Part shown: positions 54,017-62,419 of the stretch, one piece after another | Numbering within the stretch: the first letter of the stretch is position 1 | Layout of the letters: each line of letters opens with the position of its first letter | Translations under genes and position numbers: made by a program | Source: Flavobacterium sp. NG2 | Lineage (GTDB): Bacteria; Bacteroidota; Bacteroidia; Flavobacteriales; Flavobacteriaceae | Reading direction: 5' to 3' | Assembly: GCF_034119845.1 (NCBI RefSeq) | Contig: NZ_CP139420.1 | Span: 1,218,001-1,282,000, forward strand | DNA length: 64,000 nt | Notes under the pieces: model-generated | What the model saw: the letters and a program-made list of their open reading frames with translations, nothing else | Database searches by the model: none | Told to the model about the DNA's origin: nothing

Positions 54017-54037
54017 TGGCTGTAAAAAAAAACAAAA

Positions 54038-54106
54038 ATGAATTTTATTATTTGTATAAAATCTATGGTTCAATCTAAAGAAATCCGCAGGAGTGCGATA
54101 GCTTAA
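54038..54106 (+). CDS. Leader micropeptide 2
   Basis: A 22-codon ORF ending in MVQSKEIRRSAIA. From its internal ATG (54065) the peptide is 13 residues, matching MIKQKLFCGYSIA upstream of metY in length, K5 and the terminal I-A. The codons CGCAGGAGTGCG include AGGAG-t-GC (54089-54096), which can pair with GCCTCCT in the left arm of the following terminator. This fits an antiterminator controlled by translation. Its Cys content is one codon. Confidence 0.4.
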   Translation: MNFIICIKSMVQSKEIRRSAIA

Positions 54107-54137
54107 TATTTTTATTCAAATAAGACTAAAATATAGC

Positions 54138-54169
54138 AAAAGCCTCCTAAGAAATTAGGAGGCTTTTTT
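54138..54169 (+). terminator. Terminator/attenuator after leader 2
   Basis: AAAAGCCTCCTAA (54138-54150) pairs with TTAGGAGGCTTTT (54155-54167) with a GAAA tetraloop and T run. Core GCCTCC/GGAGGC and the preceding TATAGCAAA match the metY leader terminator. Confidence 0.85.
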
Positions 54170-54210
54170 GATAAATAGGAACAAAAAATAAGATTCATAA
54201 AACAATAAAA

Positions 54211-54285
54211 ATGAATAGTAATACCACTAAAAAATTGAAACAAGTATCGATGATTGTGTTTTGTGCACAAGTGTCAGTCTGTTGA
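54211..54285 (+). CDS. Leader micropeptide 3
   Basis: A 24-codon ORF whose C-terminal part is MIVFCAQVSVC, ending with a cysteine codon directly before TGA. Three nt after the stop, CCAAAAG (54289-54295) can pair with CTTTTGG of the next terminator's left arm. No separate promoter is visible, so it would be read only when the terminator at 54138-54169 is passed. Confidence 0.4.
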   Translation: MNSNTTKKLKQVSMIVFCAQVSVC

Positions 54286-54288
54286 TAT

Positions 54289-54350
54289 CCAAAAGTATCG
54301 TTTATATATAGCATAAACCCTTTTGGAAATAAACCAAAAGGGTTTTTTTA
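54289..54350 (+). terminator. Terminator with mutually exclusive antiterminator
   Basis: AAACCCTTTTGG (54315-54326) pairs with CCAAAAGGGTTT (54334-54345), loop AAATAAA, then T run. Upstream CCAAAAG (54289-54295) competes for the left arm CTTTTGG (54320-54326), a classical attenuator geometry. Confidence 0.8.
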
Positions 54351-54411
54351 TACATCATAATAAAAAAATAATAAGCAAATAAATAAAGTCAAACAAATTA
54401 AAATTAAAATC

Positions 54412-54612
54412 ATGAACACAAGAAGAATTATTACTGGCGCCTTAGGATTTTTAAGGAATAGAAGAAGTGCAACTCCAGCTCCTGGAAACAAAGAAGAATT
54501 GACAAATACTAGATTTAGCACCACTAGAGGAGCAAGTTTAGAAAAACAAAAAAATGTAGTGAATTCACTTTTATTAATGTACTCTAAAGAAAATGAAACA
54601 TTGTTTATATAG
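54412..54612 (+). CDS. Small basic protein or long leader peptide
   Basis: A 66-codon ORF starting MNTRRIITGALGFLRNRRSA, rich in Arg, Thr and Asn. It is not a family I recognise. Arguments for reality: it follows two tandem attenuators in the same direction, has AAATTAAAATC before the ATG and its own terminator (54632-54690). It contains RRSA, also in leader peptide 2. Thr is frequent, which could suit a leader for the aspartokinase/homoserine dehydrogenase gene downstream, but this is speculation. Confidence 0.4.
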   Translation: MNTRRIITGALGFLRNRRSATPAPGNKEELTNTRFSTTRGASLEKQKNVVNSLLLMYSKENETLFI

Positions 54613-54636
54613 TTCTTATTTCGAAAAAGTAAATGG

Positions 54637-54690
54637 CAAACGCAAGTGATCTCTGAGTGGTTTTATTCAGTTTTGACTTGCGTTTTTTGC
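54637..54690 (+). terminator. Terminator after the 66-codon ORF
   Basis: AACGCAAGT (54639-54647) pairs with ACTTGCGTT (54676-54684), a larger 28-nt loop, then TTTT. Confidence 0.6.
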
Positions 54691-54727
54691 TTTGCTTTGC
54701 TGTAGCAGTAAATCTGAACCAGCAAAA

Positions 54728-54759
54728 TTTGTTTGTTTGAAAAAATAGTAGTTTCTTTG
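54728..54759 (+). promoter_or_regulatory. Promoter candidate for riboswitch and fusion gene
   Basis: TTTG (54728-54731), 20-nt spacer, TTTCTTTG (54752-54759; one mismatch to TAnnTTTG). Transcription would start about 25 nt before the riboswitch. Confidence 0.45.
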
Positions 54760-54788
54760 TGCCTTGAATGTTCATAAACGTATTGAAA

Positions 54789-54893
54789 TGTTATAAAGAA
54801 AGGACGAGGGATTAGACCCGATGATGCCTTAGCAACCCTTCGATTCATCGAAGAAGGTGCTGCATTCTACCGCAACTTTGTGGGCAGATAACA
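54789..54893 (+). promoter_or_regulatory. SAM-I (S-box) riboswitch
   Basis: Core elements in order: GAGGGATTAGACCC, GATGATGCC, TTAGCAACC, a variable hairpin (cttcgattcatcgaag), AAGGTGCT and TTCTACC. P1 is TGTTAT (54789-54794) with ATAACA (54888-54893). This is the Bacteroidota form of the S-box. No terminator separates it from the start codon 70 nt on, so control is probably at translation or through the A/T-rich region that follows. Confidence 0.9.
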
Positions 54894-54963
54894 ACGCAAA
54901 ATCTTCTAGTTTATGTTCAATTTTCTTTACAATATTTCCAATACAAATCATTAATAACACGAT

Positions 54964-57900
54964 TTGAAGTTGGAAAATAAACCATCAAGCCTTACCATAT
55001 TTAATTTTGTCACTGAAAGCGGTGCAAAATATCCGTCTCTAAATCTTTCGTATCAAATTTTTGGTGCGCCTTTGCATACAGCACCCATTATTTTGATCAA
55101 TCATGCTTTGACAGGAAATTCACAAGTCATCGGAGAAACAGGTTGGTGGAACGATTTGGTTGGAGTGGATAAAACGATTGATGTTAGAAAGTACACCATC
55201 GTTTCCTTTGATGTACCAGGAAATGGCTTCAACTCAGATACAATAGAGAATTATAGAGATTTTATCGCAAGAGACATCGCTCGTATTTTTATCGAAGGAC
55301 TTCGGTTTTTGAAAATAGATGATTTGTTTGCACTTATTGGAGGCTCTGTAGGTGGTGGAATAGCTTGGGAAATTTTGGCTTTGGAACCTAAATTGGCACA
55401 AAACTTTATTCCTATTGCTACAGATTGGAAATCGACGGATTGGTTAATTGCTAATTGTTATTTGCAAGAGCAAATTCTTAACAATTCAAAAAAACCAATC
55501 GAAGATGCGCGTATTCACGCTATGCTGTGTTATAGAACGCCGGAATCTTTCAAAGAAAAATTCAATAGATTAACCACTGAAAAACTGGAAACCTTTCAGG
55601 TTGAAAGTTGGTTAAATTATCATGGTGAGAAATTAGAAAAGCGTTTTCAGCTTTCGGCTTATAAAATGATGAATCAGCTTTTGAAAACGATTGATATAAC
55701 TCGGAATCGAGAGTCATTAGAATCGGTTATTTCAAAAGTAGATGCTAATATATACATTGTAGGAATCAATTCGGATTTGTTTTTTACGGCAAAGGAGAAT
55801 CGTGAGACCTATAACGAGATTAAAAAATTTAAAGATAATGTATTCTATAGTGAGATTGATTCACAACACGGGCACGATGCCTTTTTGATGGAATACGAAC
55901 AATTAGACAATTTATTAGAAGTTGTTTTCAAAAATAAAAAACAGATGAAAATAGTAAAATTTGGCGGTAAATCTTTGGCCAACGGTGAAGGTATCAATAA
56001 AGTTTTGGATATTATTGTTGGTAAAATAGAGAAAGAGGAAAAGATTGCTATTGTGGTTTCTGCAAGAGGAAATGCAACGGATGAGTTGGATGATATCCTT
56101 ACAATTGCTGCCAAAAACGGAAATTATAAGCCTTTACTAGAAAGTTTTAAAGCCTATCAAAAAGATGGTTTTGACGATGTTGATTTTTCACAAGAATTTG
56201 ATAAGCTAGATAAACTTTTTGAAGGAGTTAGTTTGATTGGTGATTTTAGTGCCAAGATTCAAGACCAAATATTAGCTCAAGGTGAATTGCTTTCGGCTAA
56301 GTTGTTGGTGTTTTTGTTGAATAAAAAAGGCATTCCTGCTAAGTTAGCAGATACAAGAGAATTAATTATAACGGATTCTAATTTTGGAGATGCACAACCT
56401 TTGGATGCTGTGTCAAAGAAGAATGTCATCCAGATTTTCAAAGACAACAAGGATGCTGTTCTTGTAGTGACAGGTTTTATTGGCTCAAACACCAAGAAAG
56501 AAACCACTACTTTGGGTAGAAATGGTAGTAATTATACGGCTTCATTGATAGCTAATTATATCAATGCGGAGGAATTACAAAACTATACGCATGTTGATGG
56601 AATATACACTGCTAATCCTGAACTGGTTTTAGATGCCCAAAAGATTGAGCATTTATCATACAATGAAGCGAATGAGATGGCTAATTTTGGTGCGAATATA
56701 TTACACGCCAAAACGATTATTCCATTATTAGAAAAAAACATTCCTTTGCGTATTTTGAATACGTTTAACAATGAAAACAAAGGAACTCTTATTACTGCCA
56801 AGTCTAATAAAGAAGGGATTAAAACACTTTCAGTATTAGAAAATGTGGCTTTGGTAAACCTAGAAGGTCGTGGATTACTTGGGAAAACAGGTGTTGATGC
56901 CCGTATTTTTAAAGTAATGGGCGATAATGATATCAGTGTGAGTATCATTTCGCAAGGTTCGTCTGAAAGAGGAATAGGTTTGGTGGTTGATGCTGATAAA
57001 GCAACCAAAGCGATGATTGAATTAGAAAAAGAGTTTGAAAATGATTTTTATTCTAAGGATGTCAACAAAATATCGGTAACTGATGATGTTTCGGTGATTT
57101 CGATTATTGGTCAAGATTTGAGTACATTTCACAAGCCTTATACCGCTTTGATTCGCAATAACATTGTGCCTATATTATTTAATAATACCGTAACGGGTAA
57201 AAACGTGAGTTTGGTTGTTCAAAAATCAGAACTTAAAAAAGCTCTAAATGTAATACACGGAGAGATTTTTGGTGTTGCTAAAAAAATCAATATAGCTGTT
57301 TTTGGACATGGATTAGTGGGAGGAACAATGATTAATCAAATCCTTGAGTCTGCTGATGCAATTGAAAAAAGAAAAGGAGTACGCTTGAATATATTTGCTA
57401 TAGCAAATTCAAATAATGTTCTATTGAATAAAAGCGGGATTTCACCAAATTGGAAAAATGAAATTCAAAATAATGGTGTCATTTATACGATCGACGATAT
57501 TATCGCTTACGCAAAAGAGCATCATCTGGCAAATTTAATTGCGGTAGATAATACGGCAAGTGCGGCTTTCGTTGAAAATTATATTTCTTTGGCTGAAAAT
57601 GGTTTTGATTTGATTTCGTCAAACAAAGTAGCTAATACTTTGAGTTATGATTTCTACAGAGAATTGCGTAACACCTTGGAAACAAATCAAAAAAGCTATT
57701 TATACGAAACCAATGTTGGTGCAGGTTTACCATTAATTGATACGATCAAATTATTACATCTTTCGGGTGAGAATATTACTAAAATCAAAGGGGTGTTCTC
57801 TGGAACATTGAGTTATTTGTTTAATAATTTTTCAGCAAAAGATGTTCCTTTTAGTGAAATATTAAAAGAAGCAATTGATAACGGATATACCGAGCCAGAC

Positions 57901-58356
57901 CCTCGTGAGGATTTATGCGGAAATGATGTAGGTAGAAAATTATTGATTTTGGCTCGTGAATTAGACTTGCAAAATGAATTTGAAGAAATTGCTATTCAAA
58001 ATTTAATTCCGGAACATTTACGTGAAGGTAGTGCGGCAGATTTCTTGACCAAGTTAAAAGAGTTTGACCCAATTTACAACAAAATTAAATCAGAACAAGA
58101 ACCCAATCACGTATTGCGTTACATAGGGGAATTGTCTGGAGATTTACAAAACGATAAAGGGATTTTAGAGGTGAAATTAGTTTCTGTTCCAATGGATACT
58201 GCGTTAGGCGGTTTGAAAGGCTCGGATTCGTTCTTCGAAATTTATACCGAATCGTATGGAGATCGTCCAATCGTTATTCAAGGAGCAGGAGCAGGTTCGG
58301 CTGTTACAGCAAGAGGTGTTTTTGGAGATATTTTGAGAATCTCGGATAAAGGATAG
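54964..58356 (+). CDS. Homoserine O-acetyltransferase - aspartokinase - homoserine dehydrogenase fusion
   Basis: One 1130-residue polypeptide with three activities. Residues 1-320 form a MetX-type alpha/beta hydrolase with nucleophile S128 (GGSVGGG), D271 (NSDLFF) and H304 (QHGHDAFL). From M328 a ThrA-like part begins with the aspartokinase domain (KFGGKSLANGEG, with Lys where many have Thr) and ACT domains (about 620-775, LLGKTGVDARIFKVMGDNDI). The homoserine dehydrogenase has GHGLVGG near 783 and K888 in SNKVAN. It makes aspartyl phosphate, homoserine and O-acetylhomoserine. No ATG is available; TTG 54964 (or 54970) is the start. Regulated by the SAM-I riboswitch. Sequence is continuous, with no frameshift. 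Confidence 0.93.
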   Translation: MKLENKPSSLTIFNFVTESGAKYPSLNLSYQIFGAPLHTAPIILINHALTGNSQVIGETGWWNDLVGVDKTIDVRKYTIVSFDVPGNGFNSDTIENYRDFIARDIARIFIEGLRFLKIDDLFALIGGSVGGGIAWEILALEPKLAQNFIPIATDWKSTDWLIANCYLQEQILNNSKKPIEDARIHAMLCYRTPESFKEKFNRLTTEKLETFQVESWLNYHGEKLEKRFQLSAYKMMNQLLKTIDITRNRESLESVISKVDANIYIVGINSDLFFTAKENRETYNEIKKFKDNVFYSEIDSQHGHDAFLMEYEQLDNLLEVVFKNKKQMKIVKFGGKSLANGEGINKVLDIIVGKIEKEEKIAIVVSARGNATDELDDILTIAAKNGNYKPLLESFKAYQKDGFDDVDFSQEFDKLDKLFEGVSLIGDFSAKIQDQILAQGELLSAKLLVFLLNKKGIPAKLADTRELIITDSNFGDAQPLDAVSKKNVIQIFKDNKDAVLVVTGFIGSNTKKETTTLGRNGSNYTASLIANYINAEELQNYTHVDGIYTANPELVLDAQKIEHLSYNEANEMANFGANILHAKTIIPLLEKNIPLRILNTFNNENKGTLITAKSNKEGIKTLSVLENVALVNLEGRGLLGKTGVDARIFKVMGDNDISVSIISQGSSERGIGLVVDADKATKAMIELEKEFENDFYSKDVNKISVTDDVSVISIIGQDLSTFHKPYTALIRNNIVPILFNNTVTGKNVSLVVQKSELKKALNVIHGEIFGVAKKINIAVFGHGLVGGTMINQILESADAIEKRKGVRLNIFAIANSNNVLLNKSGISPNWKNEIQNNGVIYTIDDIIAYAKEHHLANLIAVDNTASAAFVENYISLAENGFDLISSNKVANTLSYDFYRELRNTLETNQKSYLYETNVGAGLPLIDTIKLLHLSGENITKIKGVFSGTLSYLFNNFSAKDVPFSEILKEAIDNGYTEPDPREDLCGNDVGRKLLILARELDLQNEFEEIAIQNLIPEHLREGSAADFLTKLKEFDPIYNKIKSEQEPNHVLRYIGELSGDLQNDKGILEVKLVSVPMDTALGGLKGSDSFFEIYTESYGDRPIVIQGAGAGSAVTARGVFGDILRISDKG

Positions 58357-58361
58357 TTTTG

Positions 58362-58405
58362 TAGTATTCAGTGTTCAGGAAGAATTTTTTTAGTATTCAG
58401 TTTTT
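58362..58405. repeat. 'tattcagtgttcag' word repeat
   Basis: gtagtattcagtgttcag and tagtattcagtttttgagc share the words of the fbaA-accD spacer (25261-25350). Confidence 0.45.
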
Positions 58406-58490
58406 GAGCATTTTATATAAAAGAAAATAAAATCCGTTTCATCCGCATTTAGTAAATATATAATTTTAAAAGGGACTTACCTTCGGTCTT

Positions 58491-58525
58491 GGCTCCCTCC
58501 CCTTTGGGGAGGGTTGGGGAGGGGA
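58491..58525 (+). repeat. GC-rich hairpin word just before an OsmC gene
   Basis: CCCTCCCC (58495-58502) pairs with GGGGAGGG (58506-58513), loop TTT, followed by TTGGGGAGGGG ending 4 nt before the ATG. It is far richer in GC than the surroundings and looks like a dispersed intergenic word. It could mask the ribosome-binding region. Confidence 0.5.
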
Positions 58526-58528
58526 AAT

Positions 58529-58963
58529 ATGAAAATAACATTAAACAGAGTAAATGAAAACTTCCACTTCGAATTAAAAAACGATCGTGGACATATAGTA
58601 AATGTAGATGCGCGTCCAGATTTTGGAGGTAATGATATGGGACCAAGTCCAATGGAGTTAGTATTAATGGGAGTAGCAGGATGTAGTGCTATTGATATGA
58701 TTTCGATCTTGAAAAAACAACGTCAAGAAATCACTTCTTTTAAAGCTGAGGTTGAGGGAGAACGTCAACAAGTAGGAGATGCAAAACCGTTTAAAAATAT
58801 TTACTTGGTTTTCTCTTTAGAAGGAAACATCAAAGAAGACAAAGCGGCTAAAGCGGCACAATTGTCTTTTGAAAAATACTGCTCGGTTTCTAAAACAGTA
58901 GAACCTACAGCAACTATTCATTACAAAGTGGTTTTGAATGGAGCAGAATTAGCGAAGATTTAA
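58529..58963 (+). CDS. OsmC-family protein
   Basis: A 144-residue OsmC/Ohr-fold protein, usually a thiol peroxidase or a related thiol-dependent enzyme. The two family cysteines are in VAGCSAIDM and FEKYCSVSKTVEPTA. DFGGNDMGPSPMELVLMGV is the typical N-terminal segment. The ATG at 58529 is chosen; the frame extending to 58514 reads the GC-rich repeat. It lies between the MetX-ThrA fusion and metZ, so a link to sulfur chemistry is likely by context, but its substrate is unknown. Confidence 0.85.
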   Translation: MKITLNRVNENFHFELKNDRGHIVNVDARPDFGGNDMGPSPMELVLMGVAGCSAIDMISILKKQRQEITSFKAEVEGERQQVGDAKPFKNIYLVFSLEGNIKEDKAAKAAQLSFEKYCSVSKTVEPTATIHYKVVLNGAELAKI

Positions 58964-59029
58964 TTTTAGCTTTTTTATTGAAATCGAATAGGATTATAGA
59001 TTAACTAATGAATTAGTTAGTGAAATTTA

Positions 59030-59070
59030 CAACAATTAGAATTTGTGCAAATCTGTGCAATTCGTGTTTA
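59030..59070. repeat. Dispersed intergenic repeat, 'aatttgtgcaaatctgtgc' family
   Basis: tttgtgcaaatctgtgcaatt and ttcgtgtttaaa are words of the window-wide spacer family, lying just upstream of metZ. The preceding 58990-59020 includes a TTAACTAAT/ATTAGTTAG inverted pair. Confidence 0.45.
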
Positions 59071-59081
59071 AAAATAATAGA

Positions 59082-60254
59082 ATGAACGAACAAGAATTTG
59101 GTTTTGAAACCGAAGCGATACGTACCCAATTAGAAAGAACGCAATATTTAGAGCATTCAGTGCCTTTGTACTTGACTTCCAGTTTTGTGTTTGAAGATGC
59201 CGAAGACATGCGTGCTTCGTTTGCGGATGAAAAAGATAGAAATATATACAGCCGTTACAGCAACCCGAACAACAACGAGTTTGTTGAGAAAGTATGCAAA
59301 ATGGAAGGAGCCGAATCAGGTTTTGCCTTTGCATCAGGTATGGCTGCTGTTTATTCGACTTTGGCTGCTTTATTGAATTCAGGTGATCATATAGTGTCAG
59401 CAGGAAGTATTTTTGGAGCTACACATTCTTTGTTTGTTAATTATTTTCCAAAATGGGGAATAGAAACGACCTATTTTGATATTGATAAGCCGGAGACTAT
59501 TGAGAGTTGCATCAAACCCAATACCAAGATTCTTTTTGCAGAGTCACCAACAAATCCAGGGGTAGATATTATTGATTTGGAATTACTAGGGGATATTGCT
59601 AAAAAGCATAACTTGATTTTAATTATTGATAACTGTTTTGCAACACCTTATTTGCAACAGCCTATCAAATGGGGCGCGCATTTAGTAGTGCATTCTGCAA
59701 CTAAATTAATGGACGGACAAGGTAGAGTTTTAGGTGGGGTAACGGTAGGAAGTGCTGAATTGATTCAGAAAATCTATTTGTTTTCACGTCTTACAGGGCC
59801 GTCATTATCGCCTTTTAATGCTTGGGTATTGTCCAAAAGCTTAGAGACATTGTCTATTCGTTTAGACAGACATTGTGAGAATGCCTTGAAAGTAGCGGAG
59901 TTTTTAGAAAAACATCCTAATGTGAATAAAGTCAAATACCCGTTCTTGAAGTCGCATCCTCAATATGCCATTGCTCAAAAACAAATGAAAGCAGGTGGTA
60001 ATATTGTAGCTTTTGAGATTAAAGGAGGATTGGAAGCAGGAAGAGCATTTTTAGATAAAATTAAATTGTGTTCGCTTTCGCCAAATTTAGGAGATACTAG
60101 AACGATTGTAACCCATCCCGCGTCTACAACACATAGTAAATTGTCTGTAGATGAAAGATTAGCAGTTAGTATAACCGATGGTTTAGTACGTGTTTCTGTT
60201 GGTTTAGAAACCGTAAAAGATGTAATTGCTGATTTGGAGCAGGCATTGTTATAA
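59082..60254 (+). CDS. metZ: O-succinyl/acetylhomoserine sulfhydrylase (MetZ-like)
   Basis: PLP-dependent trans-sulfuration family enzyme of 390 residues. NIYSRYSNPNNNEFVEKVCKMEGAE is the family N-terminal signature and HSATKLMDGQGRVLGG carries the PLP lysine K208. SRLTGPSLSPFNAWVLSKSLETL and GDTRTIVTHPASTTHSKLS are further family segments. The compact length and the absence of the MetY insert suggest MetZ. Metabolic roles of MetZ and MetY in this genome overlap, so activity with O-acetyl- rather than O-succinylhomoserine is likely given MetX. The ATG at 59082 is chosen over 59043, which translates repeat DNA. Confidence 0.9.
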   Translation: MNEQEFGFETEAIRTQLERTQYLEHSVPLYLTSSFVFEDAEDMRASFADEKDRNIYSRYSNPNNNEFVEKVCKMEGAESGFAFASGMAAVYSTLAALLNSGDHIVSAGSIFGATHSLFVNYFPKWGIETTYFDIDKPETIESCIKPNTKILFAESPTNPGVDIIDLELLGDIAKKHNLILIIDNCFATPYLQQPIKWGAHLVVHSATKLMDGQGRVLGGVTVGSAELIQKIYLFSRLTGPSLSPFNAWVLSKSLETLSIRLDRHCENALKVAEFLEKHPNVNKVKYPFLKSHPQYAIAQKQMKAGGNIVAFEIKGGLEAGRAFLDKIKLCSLSPNLGDTRTIVTHPASTTHSKLSVDERLAVSITDGLVRVSVGLETVKDVIADLEQALL

Positions 60255-60273
60255 ATATTTGAGATTGTAGATT

Positions 60274-60324
60274 AACGATTTTTGATTGCAGATTTTCTGT
60301 AAATCAAAAATCGTTTTTTTTTTA
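60274..60324 (+). terminator. Intrinsic terminator after metZ
   Basis: AACGATTTTTGATT (60274-60287) pairs with AATCAAAAATCGTT (60302-60315), then eight or more T. Confidence 0.9.
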
Positions 60325-60364
60325 TTCATATTTTTTTATCATATTTGATTTTAATTATTCTACT

Positions 60365-61078
60365 ATGATTAAAATTGTTGTTTCAATTAGTACTTTACTT
60401 TTATTTTTGTCAACTGTATATTGTGAAAGTAACAAAGATGAATTTGAATTAGAAAAAGCGGTTTTAACTCAAATTTTGCCGAGTTTAGTTGATTCTATTT
60501 GTGTAGATAGTAGGATGGTGGAACCTTCTCCAATGTTAGGTGAATTTGTTACTGATAAAAAAGGAGATGTTTTTTTGGATTCTACTAAAATAACAGAAGA
60601 GCAAGAAATTAGGTATAAAAAATGGGAAACAAGGAGAGAAGTTGCAAAAAAAGATACTTCTGAAATAATTTTAGCCTTCAATCCTTGGATTAAAAACGAT
60701 TTTAATCCTTATTTTGACAAAAAGTTATTAGAGGAATTTTCAATTTCAGAATTTTCAGTCAAAGGTAAAGATACCTTAAGGCAATTTCTGTTTGATTATA
60801 GTAAAATCAAGCTAAATAATAAATTTAAATTAAAAAATATTTCAGAATTTCCTAATACAGACAATCATCCTTATCTTCTATTTGAACGAAATTATAACTT
60901 TGTGTTTTCTGGGATTTTTACTATTTCTAGAATTCAATTTGATAAAGAAAAAACGAAAGGTTTATTTAAAGCTAGTTTTAGTTATTGTGGAAGATGTGGA
61001 CGAGGTTACAATGTCTATGTAAAAGAAATAAATGGTGTTTGGGAAATTGATAAAATTGAAGATACATGGATATCTTAA
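60365..61078 (+). CDS. Secreted protein of unknown function
   Basis: A 237-residue protein with an N-terminal hydrophobic signal (MIKIVVSISTLLLFLSTVYC), possibly a lipoprotein at C20. The body is charged and Lys-rich, and near the C-terminus has YCGRCGRGYNVYVKEINGVW, a small paired-cysteine motif. It ends in a strand pattern (WEIDKIEDTWIS) common in small envelope proteins of this group. I do not recognise a family. It sits between the metZ terminator and the Rrf2 gene with 35 nt to the latter, so the two may be cotranscribed. Confidence 0.65.
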   Translation: MIKIVVSISTLLLFLSTVYCESNKDEFELEKAVLTQILPSLVDSICVDSRMVEPSPMLGEFVTDKKGDVFLDSTKITEEQEIRYKKWETRREVAKKDTSEIILAFNPWIKNDFNPYFDKKLLEEFSISEFSVKGKDTLRQFLFDYSKIKLNNKFKLKNISEFPNTDNHPYLLFERNYNFVFSGIFTISRIQFDKEKTKGLFKASFSYCGRCGRGYNVYVKEINGVWEIDKIEDTWIS

Positions 61079-61113
61079 ATGCTAATTTCCAAATAAAAAA
61101 TCCTTAATTCAAA

Positions 61114-61524
61114 ATGTTATCTAAAAAAACAAAATACGGAATCAAAGCGTTGACTTTTTTGGCACGACAGGAAGATCAAACACCTGTGGCTATTGCTGAT
61201 ATTGCAAAGTCTGAAAACATTTCGATTAAGTTTCTGGAAAGTATCTTGTTGTTGTTGCGTCATTCAGGTTTTTTAGGAGCCAAAAAAGGGAAAGGTGGCG
61301 GTTACTATTTAATCAAAGAACCTAAGGATATTAACATGGCTAAGGTATATCGCATTCTTGAAGGGCCAATAGCCTTATTACCATGTGCTAGTCATAACTT
61401 TTATGAGCCTTGCGATGATTGCACAGATGAAGCCAGTTGTGCGGTTCGAAAATTGATGACTGAAGTACGTGATAATACTTTGATGATTTTAGAAAATAAT
61501 AGTTTAGCTGATATTGCTTTTTAA
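61114..61524 (+). CDS. Rrf2-family transcriptional regulator with four-cysteine cluster
   Basis: A 136-residue winged-helix regulator: KKTKYGIKALTFLAR and SIKFLESILLLLRHSGFLGA form the helix-turn-helix part, with the wing in KKGKGGGYYL. C91, C100, C103 and C109 in the region ALLPCASHNFYEPCDDCTDE resemble the Fe-S cysteine set of IscR/RirA-type members, although spacing differs. Its neighbours are sulfur-assimilation genes, and a dyad operator is shared by cysH and the exporter gene downstream (62440-62462, 62687-62713). It is therefore the best candidate for a cysteine/sulfur regulator here. Confidence 0.9.
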   Translation: MLSKKTKYGIKALTFLARQEDQTPVAIADIAKSENISIKFLESILLLLRHSGFLGAKKGKGGGYYLIKEPKDINMAKVYRILEGPIALLPCASHNFYEPCDDCTDEASCAVRKLMTEVRDNTLMILENNSLADIAF

Positions 61525-61543
61525 AAGTTTTAGTCCCAAATAA

Positions 61544-61588
61544 AAAACGACCCTTTCCACTGTACATTTGGAAAGGGTCGTTTTTGTT
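61544..61588. terminator. Bidirectional terminator after rrf2 gene
   Basis: AAAACGACCCTTTCCA (61544-61559) pairs with TGGAAAGGGTCGTTTT (61569-61584), loop CTGTACATT; it also serves the convergent exporter gene. Confidence 0.9.
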
Positions 61589-61619
61589 TGTTTTGCTAAA
61601 TTGTAACAAATTTATATAT

Positions 61620-62402
61620 TTAAAAAATTAATTTGTATCCCACAAAAAACAACATGATGGCGATAGCATTTCTTAAATACAAATCAGGAATTTTACCGCT
61701 TAACATACTTCCTATAAAAATACCAGGTAAAGAACCCATTAACAATTGTCCTAATAGCAAATAATCGATATTTCCCATTGTGGCGTGTCCAAGACCTGCT
61801 ACCAAGGTCAAGGGTACAGCGTGAGCAATTTCGGTACCTACTAATTTGGGAGTGGGTAAAAGAGGGTAAAGGAAAAATAAGGTTACTGTTCCTAATGCAC
61901 CAGCACCAATCGAAGTTAAAGTTACTGTTGCACCAAGCATTACGCCTATTGCAATAGTTAACATATTTTGCGTGTTACTTTCCTTGTGGAATTTATCACC
62001 AGAGTGTTTTTTAGAGAAGTCCATGATTTTCTTTTTGAAAAGCACTGCTACTGATGTGAACAGCAAAGCCCAACCTAAGCTGTATTTTATAACAGCATTC
62101 ACGGCCGAAATATCGGTTTTGATGCTATCTAAAATCCATAATGTGATTAGCGCCGCAGGGATACTTCCTAGGGAAAGCCATCCAGTAATTTTCCAATTGA
62201 TGTTTTTCTTTTTATGATGTACAAATATACCGGCCATTTTAGTATATGCCGCATATAATAAATCCGTACCTACAGCTGTGGTGGGAGGAATTCCAAACCA
62301 CAATAAAATAGGGGTCATTAAGGAACCACCACCTACACCTGTTAATCCTACTACAAATCCTACTGCTAAACCAGCAATAACTAATCCTAATTGAAAGTCC
62401 AT
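61620..62402 (-). CDS. TauE/SafE-family transporter (sulfite/sulfur-compound exporter)
   Basis: A 260-residue membrane protein with about eight helices. The repeated TauE/SafE motif pair is visible: GLAVGFVVGLTGVGGGSLMTPILL (N-terminal half) and TLTSIGAGALGTVTLFFLYP (second half). Such proteins move sulfite, sulfoacetate or related anions across the inner membrane. It is divergent from cysH and has a matching operator half-palindrome and a minus-strand TAGATTTG box upstream (62420-62427), implying shared sulfur control. Direction and substrate are not determined. Confidence 0.87.
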   Translation of the reverse strand: MDFQLGLVIAGLAVGFVVGLTGVGGGSLMTPILLWFGIPPTTAVGTDLLYAAYTKMAGIFVHHKKKNINWKITGWLSLGSIPAALITLWILDSIKTDISAVNAVIKYSLGWALLFTSVAVLFKKKIMDFSKKHSGDKFHKESNTQNMLTIAIGVMLGATVTLTSIGAGALGTVTLFFLYPLLPTPKLVGTEIAHAVPLTLVAGLGHATMGNIDYLLLGQLLMGSLPGIFIGSMLSGKIPDLYLRNAIAIMLFFVGYKLIF

Positions 62403-62419
62403 ATTGATATATTTTTTGG

